From: an uncultured Clostridia bacterium | GTDB taxonomy: Bacteria; Bacillota; Clostridia; Lachnospirales; Anaerotignaceae | NCBI GenBank assembly: GCA_910587195.1 | Contig: CAJUKL010000057.1 | Coordinates: forward strand, 1 to 5,109 | DNA length: 5,109 nt | Direction of reading: 5' to 3' | Shown here: positions 1 to 5,109 of the stretch, piece after piece | Layout: each line of letters starts with the position of its first letter | Numbering within the stretch: the first letter of the stretch is position 1 | The notes under the pieces: model-generated | Seen by the model: only the letters and a program-made list of their open reading frames with translations | What the model was told of the DNA's origin: nothing | Database searches by the model: none | Made by a program: the position numbers and the translations under genes

Positions 1-1
1 A

Positions 2-45
2 AAATGCTTTCATCCCACCCCTAAAGGAGTGGGCTTTTCGCATTT
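2..45 (-). terminator. GC-rich hairpin downstream of ytaF: terminator or IS605-type right-end hairpin
   Basis: An inner 8-bp stem (14-21 with 26-33, loop TAAA at 22-25) is enclosed by an outer 6-bp stem AAATGC/GCATTT (2-7 with 40-45), separated by an internal loop. Position 19 against 28 is a C/A mismatch if read as plus-strand RNA but a G·U wobble as minus-strand RNA, so the structure favours minus-strand transcription. It lies 75 nt past the ytaF stop. On the minus strand the outer arm ends in GCATTTT at the window edge, which fits a modest intrinsic terminator. The order CCCAC...GTGGG followed by CTTTTCG also matches the hairpin near IS200/IS605 right ends, so a transposon remnant is the alternative. 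The rest of 46-120 shows nothing recognisable. Confidence 0.5.
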
Positions 46-120
46 AGCTTGTAAAAATAATAGGAGTAATCTTGTTAAAAAGTACGGAATCTTAAAAATG
101 TTCGCCTATTGTGTACAGTA

Positions 121-690
121 TCAATAAAAATAGCGAATAAAGGCAATCAAAATAAGGATACCACCAGAAAATGCTGTCCAAAGATTATCTTTCATAGAAA
201 AATGAGTTTTTAAATGTTTTCCATAAGAAATGCCAATACTCAAAAACAGAATTTGAAAGATAGAAGTAAATAAAGGAAGCAGCAACGAGATATTTACAGC
301 ACCTGCTCCAATGCCTGCTCCCATAGAATCAAGAGAAAGCAAAAAGCCCAAAGAAAGTCCTTCTTTTGCATCAATATGAGAAGAATGGTCTTTGTCACAA
401 GAACAGGGATTCTGTAATAATTCTGTGGAAGAATGGTGAAAACTTTGGTAACAAAGAAACAATCCCATTAAAAAAAGTAATACTATGCCTATGTTGTTTG
501 CTGTTTTCGCACTAAAAAAGAAGGTCATATGATTTCCTATCCATAAAAATAGTCCCATAAAAAACATAGTTTCTAAAAACAAAATACATTTTGTAAAAAA
601 TGGTGTCACAATATTCCGCACTCCATAAGATAAGCCTATTCCAAGTGCATCAATGCTTAAAGAAATAGCCACTAATAGGACAAAAAACAT
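121..690 (-). CDS. ytaF: YtaF-like sporulation membrane protein (MntP-like superfamily)
   Basis: A 189-residue polytopic inner-membrane protein. Two half-repeats carry the family's intramembrane aspartate motif: SIDALGIGLSYG with D14 in the first membrane segment, and SLDSMGAGIGAG with D121 in the fourth. Estimated membrane segments are about 2-20, 36-52, 66-82, 112-130, 135-157 and 172-188. Between segments 3 and 4, residues 99-110 read DKDHSSHIDAKE. The spacing of D99, D101, S103, I106, D107 and E110 is that of a 12-residue EF-hand loop, and C96, C98, H102 and H105 add possible metal ligands. YtaF proteins are named for a link to sporulation; the transported or sensed substrate is not established, though MntP relatives export Mn2+. 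The start is supported by AGGAGGTG (704-697, minus strand) 6 nt upstream of ATG. The protein is slightly shorter than my recollection of Bacillus YtaF (about 210). It is divergent from the Ca2+ pump gene. The family call is good; the calcium link is inferred. Confidence 0.85.
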   Translation of the reverse strand: MFFVLLVAISLSIDALGIGLSYGVRNIVTPFFTKCILFLETMFFMGLFLWIGNHMTFFFSAKTANNIGIVLLFLMGLFLCYQSFHHSSTELLQNPCSCDKDHSSHIDAKEGLSLGFLLSLDSMGAGIGAGAVNISLLLPLFTSIFQILFLSIGISYGKHLKTHFSMKDNLWTAFSGGILILIAFIRYFY

Positions 691-866
691 AATTTACACC
701 TCCTATTGCTTATCATATGTCATTAGCATATTTTTGAAAGTTGTTTCATATAGTTAATTTGATAAAACTAACTTTTCGTTGAACCATAAAAAGTAATAGA
801 AAAAAGGCTAGTTTTTCCAGCAAAGTTTGTCAGGCTTTAAAAATTTTTAAGAAAGGAAGGATTAAA
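691..866. promoter_or_regulatory. Divergent ytaF / Ca2+-ATPase intergenic region
   Basis: A very AT-rich 176-bp spacer that must carry both promoters. For ytaF, TATGAT on the minus strand (717-712) is a -10 candidate, with only a poor -35 (TTTCAA, 739-734). For the ATPase, TTGAAA (734-739) with TTTGAT (758-763) at 18-bp spacing is a weak candidate. No match is strong. Predicted leader structure: AAAACTA (764-770) can pair with TAGTTTT (809-815), and immediately inside it ACTTTT (771-776) with AAAAGT (789-794). A perfect 14-bp palindrome TTAAAAATTTTTAA (837-850) lies just before the ATPase ribosome site. I could not recognise a known riboswitch. Confidence 0.4.
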
Positions 867-3485
867 ATGAATGATTGGGAAAAAAGTCCGCGTGAAATCG
901 AAAAAATGCTTGGGACAAGCATAAAGCAAGGTCTTTCTTTTGAAGTAGCAGAAAAACGGCTACAAGAACAAGGAAAAAACACATTACATTATGAAGGAAA
1001 TCAAAAAGGGCTTTTCGCAAGATTTTTTGCACAACTGAATGATTTTATGGTTATTGTGTTAATTTCTGCTTCTGTTGTTTCGTTTGTTGTTTCCTATCTC
1101 AATGGAGAAAAAGACTTTATGGATTCTGCAATTATTTTACTAATTGTAGGTGTCAATGCTATACTAGGTATGATACAAGAAAGCAAAGCAGAAAAAGCAT
1201 TAGAGGCATTAAAAAAATTATCTGCCCCAAAAGCAAAAGTATTGCGAGAAGGTATTGTGAAAGAAATTGCAGGGGAAGATGTTGTGGTAGGAGATATATT
1301 AGTATTAGAAGCCGGGGATTATGTTTGCGCTGATGGACGATTGATAGAAACAATTAATCTCAAAGCAGAAGAAAGTGCCATTACAGGGGAATCTGTCCCC
1401 GTAGAAAAAAACGCAAATCATGTTTGTAAAGCAGATACTTCTTTAGGTGATAGAAAAAACATAGTATTATGTTCCTCTTACATTACTTATGGCAGAGGAA
1501 AAGCCATTGTAACCGCAACAGCACTAGAAACAGAAGTAGGAAAAATTGCAAAAATGATTGCAGAAGAAAAAGAATCTCAAACACCTTTACAAAAAAAATT
1601 AGGACAAACCGGCAAAACATTAGGAATTGCTGCACTTGTCATTTGCCTTGTTATTTTTTGCATGGGATTATTAAGAAAGGCAGAGCCTTTTGAAATGTTT
1701 ATGACTTCTGTTAGTTTAGCAGTAGCAGCAATTCCGGAGGGTTTACCAGCCATTGTTACGATTGTACTTGCCATTGGAATGCAAAGAATGTCCAAAAAAA
1801 ATACCATTATCAGACGCTTACCAGCCGTGGAAACATTAGGCAGTGCCAGCGTCATCTGTTCTGACAAAACTGGAACACTAACACAAAACAAAATGAAGGT
1901 AGTAAAAGTAACAAATTTTAAGGAATTGGAAAAAGGAGAAACCAAAAAAAATATTCTTTCTCTTGCCTCTTTGTGTAATGATTGCCGAAAAGAAAGCAAT
2001 CGTATGATAGGAGAGCCAACAGAAATTGCTTTAGCAGAAGGCTTAGAAGAATTAGGCGAAAATATGACACAATTAAAACAGGACTATAAACGAGTAGCAG
2101 AAATTCCATTTTCTTCCGAGCGAAAACTTATGACAACGGTACATAAAATGACAGATGGTAATTTTTTATCCATTACGAAAGGTGCGCCAGATATTTTATT
2201 GGACAAATGCATTTCCTGTATAGAGTATCATGAAATTGTTCCATTTTCCAATAGCAAAAAAGGACAAGCAAAAAAATTAAATGGAGAATTAGCAGAACAA
2301 GCATTGCGTGTCATAGCAGTTGCCTTTCAGATATGGGAAAGTAAACCAAGCACAGTTTTACTAGAAAAAGACCTTGTTTTTGTGGGAATGATAGGTATGA
2401 TTGACCCTCCCAGACCAGAAGCCAAACGGGCGATTTCTATTTGCAAAAAAGCTGGTATTAAACCAGTTATGATTACTGGTGACCACGCCCTAACAGCAAA
2501 AGCGATTGCACAAGAATTAGGAATCTTTGAACAAAATGATGCTTATATGACAGGAGAAGAATTGCAAAAATTATCTGATGAAGCATTAGAAAAAATAATT
2601 CATCATTATTCTGTATTTGCAAGAGTTTCTCCCGAACATAAAGTTAGAATTGTAAAAGCGTTTCAAAGTCAAGGAAATGTAGTTGCTATGACAGGTGATG
2701 GTGTTAATGATGCGCCAGCATTAAAAAGTGCTGATATTGGTTGTGCTATGGGTAAAAACGGCACAGAAGTTGCCAAAGGTGCCGCAGATATGATATTGAC
2801 AGATGATAATTTTGCAACGATTGTGGCAGCCGTAAAAGAAGGTAGAGGAATTTATGATAACATTAAAAAAGCGGTACATTTTCTTTTATCTAGCAATATT
2901 GGAGAAATTATCACAATATTTGTGGCAATGTGTTTTGGTTGGGCAACACCCCTATTACCCATACAATTATTATGGGTTAACTTAGTAACCGATTCCCTGC
3001 CAGCTATTGCTTTAGGATTAGACCCAAGCGAAAAAGATATTATGGAAAGAAAACCGGAAAATAGTAAAAAAAGCATGTTTTCTGATGGTATGGGAGCAAG
3101 AATTGCTTTAGAAGGTTGTATGATTGGAATGTTAGCACTGTTGGCTTTTGGCATTGGACATATTTATTTTGATATAGGGGAACAGCATATTATAGGTAGA
3201 ACAATGGCATTTGCAGTATTAAGCATTTCACAGTTAGTACATGCTTTTAACATGAGGACAGAACATTCCATTTTTACGATTTCCCTTTTTAGTAACCTTT
3301 ATTTAGTAGGTGCTTTTTTAATAGGAACTGCATTACAAGCAGGCGTAATTATGATTCCGGCACTATCCACCATTTTTAAAGTGCAGCCATTAGAGCCTTT
3401 TCAATGGGCGATTGTTGCAGCCTTAACCTTTGTGCCAATTATCGTTGTAGAGTTGGAAAAATGGAAAGACAATAAAATAAAGTAA
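867..3485 (+). CDS. Ca2+-transporting P-type ATPase (P2, SERCA/PMCA-like)
   Basis: A complete 872-residue membrane pump that uses ATP to export Ca2+ from the cytoplasm. Order: cation-ATPase N domain (about 1-70), TM1-2 (58-105), actuator domain with TGES (173-176), TM3-4 with the PEGLP ion motif (290-294, E291), phosphorylation site DKTGT (D333), nucleotide-binding domain with KGAPD (438-442), TGD (537-539), hinge TGDGVNDAP (609-617), then six C-terminal membrane segments (about 669-692, 697-717, 748-768, 779-798, 810-835, 845-861). Residues matching SERCA Ca2+ ligands are E291 (E309), N677 and E680 (N768, E771), and N705, T708 and D709 (N796, T799, D800). At the TM8 position equivalent to E908 there is Q789. 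The start is supported by AAAGGAAGG (852-860) 6 nt before ATG. Length is normal for bacterial members and no frameshift is seen. It is followed at once by a terminator and is probably monocistronic. Ca2+ is the likely substrate; Mn2+ transport cannot be excluded from sequence. Confidence 0.95.
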   Translation: MNDWEKSPREIEKMLGTSIKQGLSFEVAEKRLQEQGKNTLHYEGNQKGLFARFFAQLNDFMVIVLISASVVSFVVSYLNGEKDFMDSAIILLIVGVNAILGMIQESKAEKALEALKKLSAPKAKVLREGIVKEIAGEDVVVGDILVLEAGDYVCADGRLIETINLKAEESAITGESVPVEKNANHVCKADTSLGDRKNIVLCSSYITYGRGKAIVTATALETEVGKIAKMIAEEKESQTPLQKKLGQTGKTLGIAALVICLVIFCMGLLRKAEPFEMFMTSVSLAVAAIPEGLPAIVTIVLAIGMQRMSKKNTIIRRLPAVETLGSASVICSDKTGTLTQNKMKVVKVTNFKELEKGETKKNILSLASLCNDCRKESNRMIGEPTEIALAEGLEELGENMTQLKQDYKRVAEIPFSSERKLMTTVHKMTDGNFLSITKGAPDILLDKCISCIEYHEIVPFSNSKKGQAKKLNGELAEQALRVIAVAFQIWESKPSTVLLEKDLVFVGMIGMIDPPRPEAKRAISICKKAGIKPVMITGDHALTAKAIAQELGIFEQNDAYMTGEELQKLSDEALEKIIHHYSVFARVSPEHKVRIVKAFQSQGNVVAMTGDGVNDAPALKSADIGCAMGKNGTEVAKGAADMILTDDNFATIVAAVKEGRGIYDNIKKAVHFLLSSNIGEIITIFVAMCFGWATPLLPIQLLWVNLVTDSLPAIALGLDPSEKDIMERKPENSKKSMFSDGMGARIALEGCMIGMLALLAFGIGHIYFDIGEQHIIGRTMAFAVLSISQLVHAFNMRTEHSIFTISLFSNLYLVGAFLIGTALQAGVIMIPALSTIFKVQPLEPFQWAIVAALTFVPIIVVELEKWKDNKIK

Positions 3486-3489
3486 AAAT

Positions 3490-3518
3490 AAAGCGAAGGT
3501 GTTCAAAACCTTCGCTTT
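3490..3518 (+). terminator. Intrinsic terminator of the Ca2+-ATPase gene
   Basis: A perfect 11-bp stem AAAGCGAAGGT (3490-3500) / ACCTTCGCTTT (3508-3518) with a 7-nt loop, starting 4 nt after the TAA stop. The U tract is short (TTTT, then A) but the 3' arm itself ends in T. The upstream A-rich flank means it could also stop minus-strand transcripts. Confidence 0.85.
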
Positions 3519-3529
3519 TATGGTATAAT
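3502..3529 (+). promoter_or_regulatory. Candidate extended -10 promoter overlapping the terminator
   Basis: TGGTATAAT (3521-3529) is a perfect extended -10 (TGN + TATAAT). A partial -35, TTCAAA (3502-3507), sits 16 bp upstream, inside the terminator loop, so the spacer is the 3' arm of the hairpin. It would start transcripts near 3536 and give a roughly 305-nt leader to the aminopeptidase gene, reading through the IS605-like segment. The -10 is strong and the -35 weak; use in vivo is inferred. Confidence 0.55.
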
Positions 3530-3568
3530 AATCAAAAAACTTAGAAATGATATAACGACTTGTTTTTC

Positions 3569-3745
3569 TTATCGTGACATACTCCCACGGTCTATGCTAA
3601 CGCATAGAGATGGTGGCTTCTCGTTCGATAGTACCAATGTACTAAGCATAAGCGAGCTAACCCCGTGTGTCCCACGGTTTTCACGAATTACTTTCCATTC
3701 GTACCTTGGACATTTTACGCACAGAAGGAAGCTTGGTTTTCGCAT
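3569..3745 (-). other. Small 58-codon open frame inside the IS605-like segment; doubtful
   Basis: ATG at 3745 runs to TAA at 3569. The product would begin MRKPSFLLCVKCPRYEWK and contain RENRGTHGVSS over the conserved scaffold stretch. There is a lone C-x-x-C pair (residues 9 and 12) but no TnpB catalytic motif. No good ribosome site precedes the ATG, and an in-frame TAG lies shortly upstream. The frame coincides with the structured RNA almost end to end, so it may be an accident of a conserved RNA, or the decayed C-terminus of a transposon protein. I do not claim it is translated. Confidence 0.2.
3574..3710 (-). ncRNA. Omega-RNA-like structured RNA (TnpB guide scaffold type)
   Basis: In TnpB systems the 3' part of the element is transcribed as omega-RNA, whose scaffold ends at the right end and whose guide is the adjoining flank. 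On the minus strand this segment shows a run of hairpins: ACGAAT/ATTCGT (3683-3688 with 3697-3702), CCGTG/CACGG (3663-3667 with 3673-3677), TAGTAC/GTACTA (3629-3634 with 3639-3644), and the two-part terminal hairpin (3585-3588 with 3613-3616, 3591-3597 with 3602-3608). The GGGACACACGGGGTTAGC stretch just upstream resembles the conserved 3' end of tnpB transcripts. If functional, the guide would be the plus-strand complement of about 3553-3573. No TnpB is present here, so any activity would need a protein in trans. Expression is unknown. Confidence 0.35.
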
Positions 3746-3762
3746 ATTTGGTTTCTCTGTGC
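3719..3762. repeat. Imperfect hairpin with internal TTGGTTT direct repeats
   Basis: GCACAGA (3719-3725) pairs perfectly with TCTGTGC (3756-3762). After a bulged A, further pairs are possible (3727-3730 with 3752-3755). TTGGTTT occurs twice in the same orientation in the inner part (3733-3739 and 3748-3754). It could be a subterminal hairpin of the IS605-like segment or an upstream stem of its RNA. Confidence 0.5.
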
Positions 3763-3778
3763 AACCCTATATATCCAG

Positions 3779-3802
3779 TTGTCAATGTACTTGTCAATGT
3801 AT
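3779..3802. repeat. 12-bp tandem repeat TTGTCAATGTA(C/T)
   Basis: Two head-to-tail copies, 3779-3790 and 3791-3802, differ only in the last base. The core CAATGTAC also occurs at 3635-3642 within the hairpin of the IS605-like segment. The repeat marks the switch from the GC-richer segment to the very AT-rich pepP upstream DNA, so it may lie at an element edge. Each copy starts with TTGTCA, a 5/6 match to a -35 box. Confidence 0.7.
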
Positions 3803-3809
3803 TTATTAT
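3779..3809 (+). promoter_or_regulatory. Second candidate promoter for the aminopeptidase gene
   Basis: TTGTCA (3779-3784) and TATTAT (3804-3809) each match consensus at 5 of 6 positions, but the spacing is 19 bp, longer than ideal. Transcripts would start near 3816, giving a short leader that still includes the AAGGAG ribosome site at 3827-3832. If real, the tandem repeat supplies the -35, and pepP would not depend on the promoter at 3502-3529. Confidence 0.35.
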
Positions 3810-3842
3810 ATTCTATTTATTTTTATAAGGAGAAAACAGCAT

Positions 3843-5109
3843 ATGAATTTATTTTTTAGTAAAAACAGAGAAAAATTATTTTCAAAGATAGAAGACAACA
3901 GTGTGATTGTACTTTTTGCAGGAAATGCTCCTACAAAAAGAGGAGATGAAAAATATCCATTTTCACCTGATAGAAACTTTTATTATGTCAGTGGAATTGA
4001 CAAGCAAAATTGCATTTTATTTTTTAGCAAAAAAAATGAAAAAACAGAGGTTACACTTTATATAGAAAGAGATAACGGAATTTTAGCAAAATGGGTAGGT
4101 GCAAACCTCACAGAGACACAAGCAAAAGAATTATCTGGCATTGAAACCATTGGCTATATTGACCAATTTGACAAAGATTTTTCAGAATATGTTTTTAAAA
4201 ACAACATAGAGCAATGTTATTTTGACATGGAGTGCAGAGAGTTTGACAGCATGACACCAGCATTATGCTATGCACAAAAGGTAAGAAATTATTTTCCGGC
4301 AATCGTTCAAAAAAATGTTTATCCAATTTTTGCAGAGATGCGAGAAATAAAAGAAGATTATGAAATTGCATTAATACAAAATGCCATTGATATTACGATA
4401 AAAGGGATAGAAAGCATGATGAAACATGCAAAACCAGGTATGATGGAATATGAAATAGAAGCCTATTTTGATTTTGTATTAAAACAAAATGGAGTACAGC
4501 AAAAGGCTTTTCAAAGTATCGCAGCAGCAGGAAAAAATGGAACCATATTGCATTATAATGAAAACAATTCCCAAACAAAGCAGGGAGATTTAATATTATT
4601 TGATGTAGGCGCACAAAAAGAATGGTATAATGGAGATATTACAAGAACTTTTCCCGTTAGTGGAAAATTTACAGAAAGACAAAAAACCATTTATAATATT
4701 GTTTTAGAGGGACAACAAAAGGTCATTGATGCCATAAGACCAGGGATTGCTTTTTCTCATTTAAACGAAATTTTAAAAGAGCATTATTTTGAAGAACTAA
4801 AAAAAATAGGACTTGTAAAAAACCAGCAAGAGGTCTCTCATTATTATTATCATGGAGTTAGCCATTATTTAGGAGCAGAAACACATGATATTGGAAGGTA
4901 TCAGGAAAAACTATTAAAACCCAATATGGTGTTAACAGTAGAGCCAGGGCTATATATTGAAGAATGGGAAATCGGTATTAGAATTGAAGATGATGTTGTT
5001 GTAACGGAAAATGGCTGTCGTGTTCTATCAGAAAAAATGATAAAAACTCCAGAAGAAATAGAATCCTTCATGTCTTCTTCCTTTCTTGAAAGAAAGGAAG
5101 CGAAAGAAC
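3843..5109 (+). CDS. pepP: Xaa-Pro aminopeptidase (M24B, PepP-like), 3' end outside the window
   Basis: A cytoplasmic metallopeptidase that removes N-terminal residues preceding proline. 422 codons are visible with no stop. The N-terminal AMPP_N domain (about 1-130) includes YPFSPDRNFYYVSGID. The C-terminal pita-bread domain (about 160-405) holds all five expected metal ligands: D254 (FDVG), D265 (NGDITRTF), H341 (HGVSHYLG), E367 (VEPGLY) and E382 (GIRIEDD). Active-site histidines H237, H337 and H348 are also present. The 17- and 11-residue spacings H237-D254-D265 equal those of E. coli PepP (H243, D260, D271) as I recall it. The start is set by AAGGAG (3827-3832), 10 nt before ATG. The PEEIESFM stretch matches the family's usual C-terminal region, so the stop should lie just past the window. 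In Clostridia this gene often precedes efp, which cannot be checked here. The upstream IS605-like segment may affect its expression. Confidence 0.93.
   Translation, partial: MNLFFSKNREKLFSKIEDNSVIVLFAGNAPTKRGDEKYPFSPDRNFYYVSGIDKQNCILFFSKKNEKTEVTLYIERDNGILAKWVGANLTETQAKELSGIETIGYIDQFDKDFSEYVFKNNIEQCYFDMECREFDSMTPALCYAQKVRNYFPAIVQKNVYPIFAEMREIKEDYEIALIQNAIDITIKGIESMMKHAKPGMMEYEIEAYFDFVLKQNGVQQKAFQSIAAAGKNGTILHYNENNSQTKQGDLILFDVGAQKEWYNGDITRTFPVSGKFTERQKTIYNIVLEGQQKVIDAIRPGIAFSHLNEILKEHYFEELKKIGLVKNQQEVSHYYYHGVSHYLGAETHDIGRYQEKLLKPNMVLTVEPGLYIEEWEIGIRIEDDVVVTENGCRVLSEKMIKTPEEIESFMSSSFLERKEAKE
5077..5100. repeat. Perfect 11-bp inverted repeat in the pepP 3' end
   Basis: CTTCCTTTCTT (5077-5087) and AAGAAAGGAAG (5090-5100) are exact inverted copies around a 2-nt centre. 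As RNA this forms a 10-bp stem with a TGAA loop. It lies in the coding tail (residues about 411-419, SSSFLERKE), past the conserved end of the peptidase fold. It may be the start of a terminator overlapping the gene end or just low-complexity sequence; the window ends too soon to tell. Confidence 0.6.

Larger units (their letters stand above)
3570..3802 (-). mobile_element. Transposase-less IS200/IS605-like remnant (right end on the minus strand)
   Basis: This segment differs from its surroundings: 3571-3670 is 48% G+C by hand count, against 23% for 3781-3840. Read on the minus strand, it ends with GAGAAGCC, a hairpin (CCAC...GTGG enclosing TCTATGC-GTTA-GCATAGA), then GGGAGTATGTCAC near 3574. 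I recognise this pattern as the right end of IS200/IS605-family elements that carry tnpB. Further inverted repeats are at 3629-3644, 3663-3677, 3683-3702 and 3719-3762. No TnpA or TnpB reading frame remains, so it would be a non-autonomous derivative or a relic. The right end near 3573 is reasonably placed. The left end is a guess, set at a 12-bp tandem repeat (3779-3802). Family assignment is from memory of end sequences, not from a search. Confidence 0.5.

Noticed and set aside
691..866. Mn2+-responsive yybP-ykoY riboswitch upstream of the cation pump
   Set aside because: The family context made it plausible, but I could not find its conserved GGGGAGUAGC-type loop or paired helices here.
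1577..1999. Minus-strand open frame of 140 codons inside the ATPase gene
   Set aside because: It lies antisense to a gene with every P-type ATPase motif, has no ribosome site, and its product resembles no family I know.
2852..3154. Minus-strand open frame of 100 codons opposite the ATPase C-terminal membrane domain
   Set aside because: It is the complement of conserved membrane-segment codons and has no start signals or recognisable domain.
3779..3802. CRISPR-like or iteron array
   Set aside because: There are only two directly adjacent 12-bp copies without spacers, and no cas or replication genes.
3570..3842. A decayed tnpB coding region
   Set aside because: No frame shows the TnpB zinc-finger spacing or RuvC motifs; only the 3'-end RNA-like part can be recognised.
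3531..3842. A plus-strand riboswitch or T-box controlling pepP
   Set aside because: The hairpins are consistent with this, but I see no T-box sequence or known aptamer core, and the right-end pattern of IS605 elements explains the segment better.
3665..3859. Plus-strand open frame of 64 codons running into pepP
   Set aside because: It crosses the structured non-coding segment, overlaps the well-supported pepP start in another frame, and has no ribosome site.
4393..4614. Minus-strand open frame of 73 codons within pepP
   Set aside because: It is antisense to a conserved catalytic-domain stretch; low-complexity, chance frame.

Overview
The window is AT-rich bacterial DNA. Long A runs, A/T-ending codons, strong AGGAGG-type ribosome sites and a YtaF-type sporulation membrane protein point to an endospore-forming Clostridia member (Bacillota). 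A Lachnospiraceae-like gut anaerobe is possible, but this is inference and no taxonomic marker is present.

Layout: (1) 1-120 is non-coding and holds a GC-rich hairpin. It is either the ytaF terminator or an IS200/IS605-type right-end hairpin. (2) 121-690, minus strand: a complete ytaF-like gene for a small membrane protein of the MntP-like superfamily, with an EF-hand-like acidic loop. (3) 691-866: the divergent intergenic region. (4) 867-3485, plus strand: a complete 872-residue Ca2+-transporting P-type (P2) ATPase with all signature motifs. (5) 3486-3842: a 357-nt gene-free stretch holding the ATPase terminator, an extended -10 promoter overlapping that terminator, and a compact, relatively GC-rich, hairpin-studded segment. 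That segment looks like the right end / omega-RNA part of an IS200/IS605-family (TnpB) element lying on the minus strand, with no transposase gene left. (6) 3843-5109, plus strand: an Xaa-Pro aminopeptidase (M24B, PepP-like), open at the right edge of the window.

Functional reading: the divergent pair couples a Ca2+ efflux pump with a membrane protein that carries a predicted Ca2+-binding loop, so the pair may share a role in calcium handling (inference). The aminopeptidase is probably a separate transcription unit. The IS605-like segment sits in what would be its 5' leader or promoter region.

I found no wholly new gene system. The points most worth a second look are the transposase-less IS605/omega-RNA-like segment upstream of pepP and the EF-hand-like loop in the YtaF homologue beside a Ca2+ pump.
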